A DNA stretch of 64,000 bases from Karstenula rhodostoma CBS 690.94 (GCA_010093485.1 MU001505.1:1558809-1622808); one strand, 5' to 3'; shown: positions 45,574 to 58,197, counted from the stretch's first letter. The notes: a model not told the origin generated them from the sequence alone. Translations and numbers: made by a program.

Positions 45574-48303
45574 TCGATCGCGTTTGTGGGTCGATTTCTG
45601 GGGCGAATTCTGGGGCGGCAGAGATCGAGGAAGGGGGCGCGTGAGGTCATGCCTGATGCGGTTAGGCTGATGGTTTTTTTGTTTGGGGCTAGCCTTTTCT
45701 GTGAGTGGGAGGATGGCTGTTGGTAAAGTCGCGTACTTTGGGTATTGATTGATTGCAAGACGTGATTCGTTTTCGGCTTGAATTGGCTGATTTGAAATGA
45801 TTGCGATGAAGCAGGATTATCAGCGCGGGAATAGCTACGATTGATCTTCGTATACCACCGTATGGATCATTCTGCATCTTGACCTTCAGACTCTCCGCTA
45901 CCAAACAAGAAGACCGCTAAAATGATTCTACATACAGTTTTATGTGCCTACTATAAATTCAAATGTGGTACTTCGCGCGCTTTTGCAAGCCGCGGCTTTA
46001 AATTAAGGTCATACATTATCACATACTGAGCTCAACAGCAGTCAGCTTCGAACTACTCGATGCAGCTAGACCACCACTAGTTACGGAAGCAGCGCGTTCA
46101 TTTTGTGTTACTTTTGGGCGGCAGTCCATATTTTCGTCTATTAGTTTATAGGACACCACTTCGTAGTTCGTGTCAACAATCAGAAAATCACACGGAAGCA
46201 GCAGCCCTCACAGTCATGGATACTTCTTGGCCCAAGAAGCACAACAGTAAGATTGCGAGTATCACACAACCTTGCTAATAAACCTGCTCTGCTGAGTCAC
46301 CTGGTTTGTTTTTCTTTGTCCGACTATCGACCGCTCGCTTTCACCCCGCATAGGCACGCCGCATCCGGGCAATCCTTCCGTGCCAAGCGAGCACTTCTTT
46401 GATAGGGACCCAAGTTAGTCTCTTAACGCTGTCTTTGCGAAGAATCACTCCGCAACGTCGCATCAAGCTACAGTGTGGCTTTCGAGCTGAGGCTGCTTCT
46501 AGCCTTCTTCAAGCGTCATCGTGGACCCCTTTGACGGCTGCTCGACTCTTCCTTGGTCACTTCATGGACCGACCTCCATCTAGTCTCGCACAAGCCTCAG
46601 CATGGAACCTGCCAGCGCCCAGCCACTATGTGGCGCGTGGTTGCGTCGTGAAGACGCTACTAAACCTCAACAGGATTCTTTACGCGATGGATTCGAGTCG
46701 TTCTAATATCGTGAGATGGTAACGACCATGTGACGATGCAATTCTATAGAACAGAGGATGCAATGCAACATCTCTGCGTTACGTTAGAGGAGTCTGGTGA
46801 GTCGACTGAAGGGTACTTAACAAGACGTAATGGACGGGTTCGAAGATGCCAGAACAGCAATGACAACAACTTGTTTACACACGAGCATCAGATTCAAAGT
46901 GTACTCCTCTACCCTCTAAGCAAGCCTGCTCATCCCAGTCCTAAACCCAACCCTTTTTCCTCCCTCAGGAGTTTCCACCCAAGACCAAACCTCCCTGGTC
47001 CCCATCGCACACCAACCATGTCCTCGGAGGGCAAAACCATCGTTCTCTGTACCATCGGGCCTCTCCTGTCCTTCGTCGCCGTGCCCCCTCAAACCGACTC
47101 TACGGTCATCACCTCAGTAGCCGTGCCCACCGCACGCGCCTCCTCTCCGGGCATACCACCTGCCGCGAGCCCTTTTTACTATGATCCTCCTTATCACCGC
47201 GACGGAGATAGCTGTGAGGCACGAGGGAGAAGTCGAAGGCGGAAGAGCGATGGAGATGCAAGTGGGAGTGAGCGGTGTAAACGTTGGGCGGGCATTTGGG
47301 GGTAGGGAGACTGTGGAAGAGGGGTGTTATGGGGCGTGAGGTGGAGCATGGCGTACGAAATTGTTGAGCTGGTCGCTGTGGAGGACCGGAAGAATGACAT
47401 TTCCTCGATTCGGCGATAAAGGACGGTGGGAGGGATTGGGCTCCGAGTGGCGGTGTTGTTTGGTATAAGACGTATTTTTTTCTAGTACTTGATAGTCCCC
47501 TTTCTCATGTCCTGCGCCGATTGAACACATAGTATATGCATGAAAAAGCAATGTTCAATTAATATGTGTTAGTACATGAGCCCTCATCTCTAACCTGGTG
47601 AATTGAACTTATCCTTAGGCCTCTTGTACCTTGTCGATGTGCTACTAGGTTCGGGTATAGGAAATACTAATAGAGCATGCTATTGTTGCTTGCTATTTGT
47701 ATATCCTGGGGCAACTTAAGCTAAAGTCTAAAATTTATCTTCTACCTTGGCCATCTGATACTGGTGCTTCCCTCGAAGTCGACCATGCTATGAAGTTGTT
47801 GTTGTCTAACTTATTGTTGCGCCAATGAGCTAGGGTATGGGAACCAGTAACGGAAGTTTCTATTATTGCTTATTATAATCTATGCTAGGGCAATATGAAC
47901 TATATCACAGACTTAACCCTATGGTATAATAGTCTAGGATATAAAGTCTAAGGTTTTCTTTCGCCATGGCTCTCTAGGACTAATGTGGCTGTTGAGCCTT
48001 AACACATTGTAAGACCTATGCATTGCGATCGGCATCGTCTAGGGAAACATATCTTACTCTTTCCGTAGGACAGTCAGTGTTAACACATGATGAGAGGAAG
48101 TTTGGAAGGCACGCGTACATTCGCCTTTCATAAGTCAAGTAAAGTGATAAGCCACTTCGAATTTGTATAGCAGCAGACTTGCCAATCAAGATCTTTTGGC
48201 TTCCAATTCCGTTTCTTCGTCATAAGACAACCAAGGGCTTGCAGACAAGGACATCACTGCGGTGCGCTTAGGGAACATAGAGGCTCGCATGAGCCGCGAT
48301 GAA
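45574..48303. other. Intergenic left flank of the retrotransposon
   Basis: No confident gene. A frame at 47018-47305 (starts MSSEGKTIVLCTIGPLLSFVAV) has a hydrophobic start but no family and ends in Arg-rich sequence; it could be a small protein. From about 47530 the base composition turns AT-rich, 0.8 kb before the LTR. Bases 48246-48303 may belong to an old gene interrupted by the element. Confidence 0.35.
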
Positions 48304-48308
48304 CTTAT
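48304..48308 (+). repeat. Left target-site duplication (CTTAT)
   Basis: Pairs with CTCAT at 56460-56464. The single difference is C to T in a CpA context, so RIP seems to have spread one step into the flank. Confidence 0.75.
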
Positions 48309-48554
48309 TATAAGGGTTAATTTAACCTAAGGTTAAATCCCCTTATAGGATATTTACCTACCTTTAAGTTTAGGCCTTATCTAATAGCCTATATATAGAT
48401 TAGTTAGTAGATCTTAAATATCTAGTATATAAAGAGTCCCTCCCTAGAACCCTTTCTATTTTAGTATCTTAAGTTTAGTCTTAATTTATATAGTTTCTTT
48501 TATCTATTTAATTCTAAGAGTATTTACCTTATTTAGCTATATTTTAGCCTTATA
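48309..48554 (+). repeat. Left LTR, 246 bases
   Basis: Begins tataaggg (ancestral TG... with G to A) and ends ccttata. It has the same length as the right LTR and aligns without gaps; its sequence is more mutated. The tatataaagagtccctcc stretch is the probable retroelement promoter. Confidence 0.92.
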
Positions 48555-48666
48555 TTAAACTTAAGACCTCTTTTTTTAGCTAGAGATTAGTAACTATAAT
48601 ATCTACCTTTAGCTCTTTAGGTATAGAAAGGTCTACTAAAATCCTGAAATTTTTCTTTAGGTTAGT

Positions 48667-48866
48667 TATTAAGGCGCTAGAATATCCTCTAAAGTCCTTA
48701 TTAAAGGCTAGCTATTAAGGTACTAGAATATCCTCTAAAGTCCTTATTAAAGACTAGCTATTAANNNNNNNNNNTATTAAGGTACTAGAATATCCTCTAA
48801 AGTCCTTATTAAAGACTAGCTATTAAAATACTAGAATATCCTCCTAGGTTTTTTAAACTCTTTTAA
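48667..48866 (+). repeat. 46-base tandem repeat in the element's 5' internal region
   Basis: Units start tattaagg at 48667, 48713, (gap) 48775 and 48821. Each contains gctagaatatcctctaaag-like sequence. The last unit is truncated and diverged. It lies between the LTR and the gag region. Confidence 0.88.
48765..48774. other. Assembly gap (10 N)
   Basis: The gap falls inside the 46-base tandem repeat, so the number of units is not known. Confidence 0.99.
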
Positions 48867-49479
48867 AGACCTACTAATATTAAGTACCTTTAGTAGAATT
48901 AATTACTATAAAGGTTAAATCCCTCTTAAATAAAAGCGTATATCTATTATAGATATATTAAAAATAATATATATATCCTTAATAAATAGGCTTAAAATAT
49001 AACTAACTATCTACTTATTATTTATACCTTATTTATCTAAACTTACCTTTTACCTTTATAGTAAATATTAATTTATATAATATCTCTATTTTAGATAGTC
49101 TTTTCTCCCTATCTATTTTACCTCTAAATAGCTCTATACTTACTATACTACTACCTATAATTAAGTATATAAAGATAAAACCTCTAGTACCTAAATAGTT
49201 TATTAATAGGGACTTAATATTTTTTTTTTAAAGCTATATTAGAACTTACTCTATAAGCTACGCTACTAAAGTAATAGTAGTTTTTAATTTTAGTAAAGAA
49301 GATTTTAATAATATTTTAAAAATAAATAACCCCTATTATAGTATAATTATAAATAAGATACTATATATACTACCCTAAAGTTACTTATCTATCCTAATAT
49401 AAGAATAGGTACTAGTAGCTAAAACCTCTAGTATATAACCTCCCTATAAGCTAGAAAACCTACCCTTCTAAATTAAACT

Positions 49480-51060
49480 TTTCCTACTAGAACTAGGTAT
49501 TTAGCTACCTAAAGGTACTAAAGAATACCTAGCTAATATTAGTAAAATTAAAAAGGAATTAGGCCTCTATTAGAATTCTAGAACTAGAAATTATAAGGAG
49601 GAAGAAGATAACTTTAAGGCTAGTCTATAAATAGCTAGACTATAAGAGCTAGAGAAAGTATTTAAATTATATATAGCCTTTACTAATATTAATATAATTA
49701 TTCTAGACCTAATTACTTTAGATAGAAAGTATCTAGAGACCTTAAACTATTAAGGTCTAGAGTTTACTACTACTTCTAATATATATATAGGCTATATTAA
49801 GGCTAATATAGCCCTATTTACTATAAAGCTATAGCTTATAGCCTTATTCTAATATATATATAAAGTATAGGACTAGTAATAAAAGCTAGTCTAGTAAAAT
49901 ACTAATTTAAATAATAAAATTAATATTATAATAGACTTCTAGATATAGACTTAAAAGGAAAATAGTTATCTATAAACTAAGATTATAAAACTAAAAAAGA
50001 CTACTAAGGCTAAGAATTAACTAATATAGGTAGTAATTAGTAACTTAAATAGTAATAATAGCTTTAAGTTACCCTACTAGTTTAGTACTTCCCCTATTAA
50101 GCTAGTACCTACTATTAAATATAATACTAAACTAGTTACTCTAAAAATAGATAGTTAATAAGGTATAGGCTATTCTACTATAGGTTAATATATCCTAAAA
50201 GTAAATACCCTTAGTAAACTTTTCTATAAAGTACTAAACCTTTACTATATAAAGTACTAAGCTTACTAGAGTAAATACTTATCCCCTAAGGTTTTAGACC
50301 CTAATAAGTTTAATAGTAATAAGGCTTAATTTAAGCTATAATTCTATTTACTAGAGGTTAAGATTAAGTCTAATATAGACTACTTTTAGTAAAATACTCC
50401 TAAAGAATATATTATAACTATTACTAATTATATTAATATATAACTAGAAAGTTATACTTTTAAAATTTTTAATATCTAGAAATAGTAATAATTAACTATA
50501 TCTCTTATAGGTCTATATAACTACCTCTAAGCTATATTTATACTACTAAACTAGGATATTAATACCTATACTAACCTTTAGAAGATAATACTTCTATCTA
50601 GAGGAGATATAAATTTATTTATTATATAGTATAATATATTTATAAACTAGACTAGGTTTTATTCTAATAATTCTAAAGAGATACTCTATAAGAAGCTCTA
50701 TATAAAGCTTACTAACTAGCTTATCTAAAATATTATTAACCCTATTATAGATTATAATAAATTTTATACTATTATTTATAAGCTATATAAAGCCTATAAG
50801 TATAACTATTAGGCTAACTATAATTAACTTACTCCTTTTACCCTATACTATTATAAGGAGTTTTTATTATAAATAGTTACTTTAGCCCCTTATTATACTA
50901 TAGGACTACCTAAAGATATTATAGTAGAATTAGCTCTAAAGTACTAATCTACTAACCCTAGATATAGATACTCTAGGGAGTAGTATTATAAAAATTAGGT
51001 ATATTATAACTACTTCTCTAAGGACTATATCTACTATAATTACCCTATTAAACCTTATAA
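49480..51060 (+). pseudogene. gag remnant with mutated zinc knuckle
   Basis: No open frame remains. At about 51000-51045 the translation keeps the spacing of a CCHC zinc knuckle, but its Cys positions read Tyr (TGC/TGT changed to TAC/TAT, the expected G-to-A result). Upstream, Leu/Tyr-rich segments interrupted by TAG fit a decayed capsid domain. Boundaries are approximate. Confidence 0.65.
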
Positions 51061-51299
51061 TAGGTATACTATTACTACTATTATAAAGGTTTAAAAAAAG
51101 AATAAGATTTACTTCTTTCTAGAATCTAGTAATAAATATACCTCTAATAAAGACTCTAAGTTAGACTTTAAATTAGAAAACTAGAGATACTAGTTAACTC
51201 TAGACTAGTACCCCTAATAGGAGTAGTAGGTATAGAACTAATTAATTTATAGAAGCTAGTATTCTACCTTAAAAAGTATTATACTAACTCTAAAGGTAT

Positions 51300-54200
51300 T
51301 TAAATCCCTAACTTATTTAGGGGAATACTTTTTATACTTTCTATAATATTCTAAAATAATAGATATAAGGTTTATATATATAGCCTTATTAATTCTAATA
51401 TATCTATATATAATTTTATTACTTTATAGCTAGAGAAAGTACTAAGATACTAACTTAGTATTAAGTTAATATAGCTTAAATACCTAATCCCTCTTAAGAG
51501 TTTTACTAGTAAGAAGGCTACCTTAGTTAATTACTATTTTTAAGTAGTACTTAATATTAATAGATATCCTATAACTATATAGTTTATTCTATATAAAATA
51601 GGAAACTATAACCTTATTATAGGATAAAAATTCTTTAAAAATACTAAGATACTAATTAATTATTATAACTAGTACTTAAAATAATTAGATAATATACTAT
51701 TATAGGTTATTACTCTATTTATAGTACTATACTATCTACTCCTACTAGTTAATAAAGAATACTAGTTTAATACTAACTAATAGAATACTAACTTTAAAAA
51801 AGAGGATATTTAACTTTAATAAGTATAATTACTTTATAGGGAATACTCCCCTATAAAGGAGTTTAAGATCTCTATAAAGTCTAGGATATTATCTATCTCT
51901 CTAGTATAGGCTACCCTCTAGAACTATAGTAATTATTAATTACCTTTAGTAGAGCCTATTCTAGATAAGGACTTTATTATAGTATACTATATATCTTTAG
52001 ATAAGAATAGTAATAAAGTTAAATTATTAGAGCTTAGGGATAAGAGTTAGTAATTAGCTAAGCCTAGTATTAAGGATAATAATCTAGTATATAGATATAG
52101 TAATAAGTTACTATATAATAATAAATTATTACTAGGGGAATTAATTATTTCTACTAAGCCTAATCCTACTAGAGACCCTAGTAAATAAGCTACTAAGAAA
52201 CTCTTATAAGAGCTAAGGATTAAACTAAAAAACTATCTAAAGAACTAAGTTATTACTACCTTCTATCCTATAAAATAGCTTTAATATAAGGAAGATTTAT
52301 ATAAGATAAATAAAGTACTATTTAATCTAGGGTTACTACCCCTAGAAGAACCCCCTAAGTATTAAATACTAATAAGGGAATAGCTCCTTAAGGCTAGTAT
52401 TAATATTTTAACTATCTCTACTATAGTATTTATAGTTAGTATATAAGGTATAGAGATTAGCTCTATTAATTAATATAAATTACTTAAACTTATAGAAGCT
52501 AAGTATTATAAAAAGAAAGTTATAGCTAACTCTCTAGAAAAGTTTTAAAAATAGCTACTAGTAGAACTTAAAGCTAAGCTTCCCTACTATAGATAGGTAG
52601 AGATAGATATTTCTTACTTTAGTAAATAAGAGGTAAATACCTTACCCCTATAATAAAAAGGTATTAATTATAATATTATTCTTACTAAGGATATTAGTAC
52701 TTTAAAGACCTCTCTACTATATCCTATATCCCTTAATAAGCTAAAATTACTATATCTATATATTTAGAATATAGTAAAGAAAGGGTTTATCTTCCTTAGT
52801 AATACTAGCTTTACCTCCCCTATCTTATATATAAAGAAGTCTAGAGGGGGGTAGTATCTTTATATTAATTATAGGAGGCTTAATAGTATTACTAAAAAGG
52901 ATATTATTTTTATATTACTACTAGAGAAAACTCTTATATACCTATCTAGGGTATATATATTTACTAAACTAGACCTATAATAAGCCTTTTACTATATATA
53001 ATTTATTAAATATACCTTTAACCTCTTTATATTTTAAACTTAATATAGTAATTTTAAATATAATATTCTTCCTTTTAGTATAACTAATAGACTAGTATTA
53101 TTTTAATACTTTATTAATATAATTCTAACTAATATAATTAACTTAATTTATATAGTTTATATTAATAATATCCTTATCTACTCTAAGGACCCTTTAGAGT
53201 ATAAGGCTTATATATCTAAAGTTATTAAATAGCTAAAAGAGTACTATCTCTATTATAATATTAAGAAAAGTAAATTTACTATTTAAGAAGTTAAATTTCT
53301 AAACTTTATTATTACTACTAATAGGATCTATAAGGACCCTAAAAAGGAAACTATAGTATAGGACTAGAAAAAGCCTACTAGTCTCTATACCCTCTAATTC
53401 TTTTTAGAATTCTATAACTACTATTAGACTTACCTTAAAAACTATAGATATATTATTTAACCCCTTACTAAGCTAACTAAAAAAGGCGCCTAGTATAAGT
53501 TTAAAAATAAGGAATATACTACTTTTTAAGCTATAAAGGACCTTCTCTACTTAGATAATCTTATTATATAGTACTTCCCCTATTATAAGATATAGATAGA
53601 GACTAATACTAGTAATAATATTATTATAGGAGTTATCTTATAGATATAAAATAATAGAATCTAGAAACCTTTTAATTTTTATTTATATAAAATAAAACTA
53701 GTAGAGATAAATTATAATATTTATAATAAGGAAATACTCGCTATTATAGGTAGGTTATATATATAGCGTGCCTAGCTTATTAGTCTATAGTTAGAAGAGC
53801 TATTTACTATTATTATAGACTATTATATACTTAAATACTTTTTTATAAAGTAAGAACTTATACCCTACTAGACTTATTAATTAGAAGTATTATCCTAGTA
53901 TAACTATATAATTATATTTTACCCTAGATCTATAAATATTATAGCTAATATACTATTATAGAAATAGGAAGAACTAGTTATATAGAAAGTAAAAGCTAAG
54001 TTAGTCTATATAATATACTTCTTCCTCTAATAATAGGATATTACTAATAATAATACTAATAATAAGGACTATAAAATAGTAGTATTAGTTACTACTATTA
54101 AGCTAAACTAGTAGAGTAGAAAGGCTAAATTATAAAACTCTTCTATTATACTAATAGACTATCTACTTAAAATAAATTATACTAACCTAACCTTAGAACT

Positions 54201-55640
54201 ATTTTAAGAGGCTACTTTTAAACTAAATAGTAAATATAATAGGATACCTTTTAGGCTTCTTTTATACTAAGACTATCTAGTTATCCCTAAAACTAGTTAA
54301 TTTTAAATAATCCTTATTAATATAGTTTACTCCTACTAGATAATTATATACTCTAGTACTAAAAAGATCTATAAATTTATCTAGAAATTATACTATTAGA
54401 GCTATATATATATAGATATTAAATAGTTTATATAAAATTATAAGATCTACTACTAAACTAAGCCCCCTTATAATAAGAAGCTAGGCCTGCTCTAGTTACT
54501 ACTTATTCTAGAGGCTATATAGTAAAATATCTTTATAGACTTTAAGAATTTTCTACTAGACTAAAAGGGCTTTAATAATATTATAGTTTATATATACTAC
54601 TTAAGTAAATATATCTTTTTACTACTATACTATAAAATAATTACTATAGAATAGGTTACCTCTTTTTACTACTAGTATATCTAGAGGATTTTTAGTATCC
54701 CTAAATCTATTATATTAGATTAAGGACTATAATTTACTTCTAATTTTACTAGTAAACTATATTACCTTATAGGTATATAATAGAAACTTATATTTATAGA
54801 TTATACCTAAATAGATAGCTAAACTAAAATATATAATAAGTATATTAATTAGTATCTCTACCTATTTATTAATAAATTTTAGGATAACTAGTTAGATCTA
54901 CTCCCTTTAATAGACTAGGCGTAAGCCTTTTTACCTAATAAATCTACTAGTTTCTCTTTATATAAAATTAAGTTTAGCTATAAAACTAAAGTCTTTTAGG
55001 ACTAGAGAGATAAAGTTAGGTTACCTAAGGACTCCCCTAATAATATTAGCTCTAAGTAAGCCTATAAGTTTATTACTACTTACCTTAAAGTTATTACTTA
55101 GGTCTATAACTAGGCCTATTAGAACCTTATTATAGTATAAGACTTAATAGTAAAATAAGCTAATAAATACTACTAACTACCTAATTTTATTATTAGTAAC
55201 TTTATTTATATTACTCTAAAAGGCTTTTTAATATTATATCCCTCTATTAAGCTTAATAAATAAATATATAGTCTATACTATATTATAGGGATAAAAGAGT
55301 TATCTTATAAGTTTAAATTACTATTATATATAAAAGTTTACTTAGTATTTTATATAGACTATCTTTAGAAAGTACTTAATAACTTACTTTTTAGATAATA
55401 CTAACTATAGAAACTACTAACTAAAGTTAATAATACTCTTAAGTAGGAGGTATTACTTATTTATAATAGCTAACTAAGTTAGAGAAAACTCTAGTACTAA
55501 GTAGTATAGTAAGGCTATAACCTAAATAATATATAGTATTTAGTATCTAACTTTAGAAATACTCTAAAGCTAGTAGGTAACTTTTATAATACTAATCCTT
55601 AGGTAGCTAGGCCCCCTAAGCGCCTAGATACTTAGAAGAA
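51300..55640 (+). pseudogene. pol remnant: protease, RT, RNase H, integrase, chromodomain
   Basis: Landmarks read through stops: a protease ALIDSG-like motif near 51393-51410 (now ALINSN); RT at about 52730-53300 with YRRLNSITKKD near 52875 and the YxDD site changed to YINN at 53158-53169; RNase H with an ETNTSNN start near 53605; integrase with a CxxC relic near 54450 (Cys to Tyr), FIDF near 54530 and LDQGLQFTSNF near 54715-54750; and a chromodomain-like segment at about 55440-55605 (LVSNFRNTLKLVGNF). Stops mostly replace Gln (CAG/CAA to TAG/TAA) and Trp (TGG to TAG). The order RT-RNaseH-IN-chromodomain defines a chromovirus. Confidence 0.88.
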
Positions 55641-56200
55641 AACTACCCTTAATAAAGTATTCTTAGATAATAATCCTAAAGATAATATACCTATTAAGGC
55701 GGGTAGTTAATAAAGGGTTACCTAAAAATAGGCTAGTTAGTATAGTAGCTTAATCTAGATAGCCTATTTAGTATTTATAAGGTATACTTATTTTATACTT
55801 CTTAGTATTATAAAGGATTAAGTTTTATATATTAAATACTTTAAGTCTTTAACTATAATAAGGAATATAAGGTTTTAAACTAGATTTTAACTTCTCCTTA
55901 TAGAATTAGGGAACCCTATATAATATATATATAATAGTATATAGTTAACTACTTAGAAAAATTCTAAATAAAGGTATTTTTATATAGGAAATTATAGAGT
56001 TCTATATAATTATACTAAAATAGAATACTCTAATCTAGTTTATAACTATATAAGTTTAATAGAAAATTTTTTAAGAATATAAAGGATATTTTTCTTTATT
56101 TTTAATTTTTTCTTCTTAGACTAATTTATTCTTTTCTTTTTTTTTATAGATATAGGTATTCTTATAGTCCTTAGGGACTATTAAGACCCTAGATCGCGCT

Positions 56201-56213
56201 TAAAGGGGGGTAG
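56201..56213 (+). other. Polypurine tract of the retrotransposon
   Basis: taaaggggggtag directly abuts the right LTR; this is the expected primer site for plus-strand DNA synthesis. It lacks CpA/TpG and so survived RIP. Confidence 0.8.
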
Positions 56214-56459
56214 TATAAGGGTTAATTTAACCTAAGGTTAAATCCCCTTATAAGATATTTACCTACTTTTAAGTTTAGGCCTTATCTAGTAACCTATATA
56301 TAGATTAGTTAGTAGATCTTAAATACCTAGTATATAGAGAGTCCCTCCCTAGGACCCTTTTTATCTTAGTGTCTTAAGTTTAGTCTTAATTTATATAGTT
56401 TCTTCTATCTATCTAATTCTGAGAGTGTTTGCCCTGTTTGGCCATATCCTGGCCTTACA
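56214..56459 (+). repeat. Right LTR, 246 bases
   Basis: Begins tataaggg and ends ggccttaca. The last 60 bases keep more G and C (gagagtgtttgccctgtttggcc) than the left LTR, showing the less mutated state. Confidence 0.92.
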
Positions 56460-56464
56460 CTCAT
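56460..56464 (+). repeat. Right target-site duplication (CTCAT)
   Basis: Matches 48304-48308 except for one C/T difference. Confidence 0.75.
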
Positions 56465-56472
56465 GAAGCTGC

Positions 56473-56733
56473 ATGGCCAAGCTAATTCACGATACAAGTC
56501 CAAAGGCTCTCTGCATGAAGCTCAAAGCGCACATCAATGGATTGAAGACAGAAGACCCGCAGCACATCGAAATCGAGGTCGGCGTGCACGAATTACTCCT
56601 GAAACTCAACAACACCTTCTGAGATATGAAGCAAGCGGGTGTCATCGAAGCTGACCAGTCTCTGTTTTCTATGTTTTCAGGAGCAGCTATGACGACTTTC
56701 AGGCGATGCGCAATCGATCTTAACATACTTTGA
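56473..56733 (+). pseudogene. Unidentified broken reading frame right of the retrotransposon
   Basis: The frame starting MAKLIHDTSP contains a protein-like stretch, HIEIEVGVHELLLKLNNTF, then TGA at 56620-56622, and continues in the same frame with DMKQAGVIEADQSLFSMFSG to a stop at 56731. The TGA could be a decayed CGA. The chemistry of both halves agrees (amphipathic, acidic helices), which suggests one gene. The left flank of the transposon (48246-48303) may hold its upstream part in another frame. The family is not recognised. Confidence 0.4.
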
Positions 56734-56772
56734 ATAATTTTTTTGGATTAATATATTATATATCCTTGCCCT

Positions 56773-56815
56773 GGAAGACCCACTGCGTGAACTTATGGCT
56801 GCAACCACAGTACAG
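56773..56815 (+). repeat. Direct repeat, left copy (partner 57972-58015)
   Basis: The shared core is cttaYggctgcaaccacagt preceded by ccactgcgt. The pair is 1.2 kb apart and brackets the broken Lys/Glu-rich frame. Confidence 0.65.
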
Positions 56816-57267
56816 GAAACCAGGATTGCAAAAATATGAAGCACCGGCTAACGCGTAACCCCTCTATGATCATGTACCTATTTTTGAGCCTACGATGGAT
56901 ACTTATCAGTCACAGCCGCCTGCGACTAGTTCTTAGCTCACAGCTGCACAGGTGTCAGCTTAGCGATGTCTGTGCGGTTCTACTTTATTTCCGTCCTATT
57001 TCCATTCATGCGAGATCACGAGTTGATGTCTGATACATGGTCACACGCAATTAAAAGGAAAGGATGACATGATCATTCGTTGTCTTAACTATCACTTTGT
57101 TCCTCCGTTGCAAAGAGCATGCGCAAGCTATGCTGTCTACTACTGGAAAAAAATCCTTACCCCAACGCAAACACTATAACACTTAAGCGATCTATTCAAC
57201 GATTCACTTGGGCTAATCTGACGGCCTTCTTCCGTTTACCCTTTTACGTAGGTCTTTCTTCCTCGTC

Positions 57268-57794
57268 TTATTCGTTTATAACAGCGGCTTCCTTGTGTTC
57301 ACGAACCTCTAAGAGATCTTCGCCTTCCTCTGCTTCCTCCGCTCCAGCATCGTCCTCTCAAAATTCCTCGGGGCGAGTCTTAGCTGTATGCTCAAGCAGT
57401 GGTTTTGCTAGAGAACCCCGGCCTTTAGTATCGTCGTCCTGGTCAATCCGCATGGTAGTCTCGCCCGGAAGTCTTTCCAAGGCCATCGACTCAGAGTTTG
57501 GCCATCCATCTTTTTCCTTATGCGGATCAACTACTTGCAGGTCGAGATATTGGTCCTGATACCCATCCGCAGCTACATTTAGCAGATCAATGGCATCCGC
57601 GGAGATCACTGGAAGCTCCGAAGGTTGTTCTTTTTGTGCAAGCTTATCGCTCTCGATCATCGGTCTGTGCTGATAACCTGCGCTTGGAAGAAGTCTAGAA
57701 GTCCTTCCGTAAAATATTTAGCGTCTTTCTTCTGCTTGCCTACGAGTTCCTTTTTTGCAACTTTAGCTAAGCGCCTGGGGATAGATTTATGCAT
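57268..57794 (-). pseudogene. Lys/Glu-rich unidentified protein, frameshifted
   Basis: The first part MHKSIPRRLAKVAKKELVGK...ISTDR (57794-57657) overlaps by an ATGA the next frame MIESDKLAQKEQPSELPV..., so a one-base shift separates them. The second part stays open to TGA at 57358-57360 and continues in frame through EDDAGAEEAEEGEDLLEV to TAA at 57268. A basic first half and acidic second half suggest a nuclear or scaffold protein. No domain is recognised. It could also be an intact gene with unseen introns. Confidence 0.4.
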
Positions 57795-57971
57795 GGTTTT
57801 TCTGTGTGCAAAAAAACTCGTCGAGCTCGTTAATCTCTTTATGAAGGAAGGGCTTAGCTTTTTTAAAAAGAAGCTTAGTCTTTTTAAGAAAGCGCCTAGC
57901 TCTTTTAAGTAGATTTAGATCTTCTTAAGTAAGTATTAAACCTCGCTAGGTAGCTTCTACATTTGGGCCAA

Positions 57972-58015
57972 GAAAGCCCCACTGCGTTGACTTACGGCTG
58001 CAACCACAGTAGCAG
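57972..58015 (+). repeat. Direct repeat, right copy (partner 56773-56815)
   Basis: See left copy; the core gcaaccacagta is identical. Confidence 0.65.
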
Positions 58016-58197
58016 CGTAAGCATAAGCACTAGTCTCTAAATAGAAAGGAGGACAAGGTAGGGATGTGAAACGCCAAAGCGTTAGACGTAATCCATACAA
58101 CTAGGGCTGATGCACGACGCGCTGGAGTGGATCGCTGGTGGCCTGCGCCTCAACGCTGACCTGTGCGCTGCATTGACCGTTGTCCGCCTCCATGTAC

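Larger units (their letters stand above)
48309..56459 (+). mobile_element. RIP-degraded LTR retrotransposon (Ty3/gypsy chromovirus)
   Basis: An 8.15-kb element bounded by two 246-base LTRs and a 5-base target duplication. The interior is extremely rich in TA and poor in C, G and CpA/TpG, with stops in every frame, as RIP leaves. Read through the stops in the plus strand, it gives gag with a zinc knuckle, protease, RT, RNase H, integrase and a chromodomain, in the chromovirus order. No intact protein could be made. The true length is unknown because of an assembly gap at 48765-48774. Confidence 0.93.
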
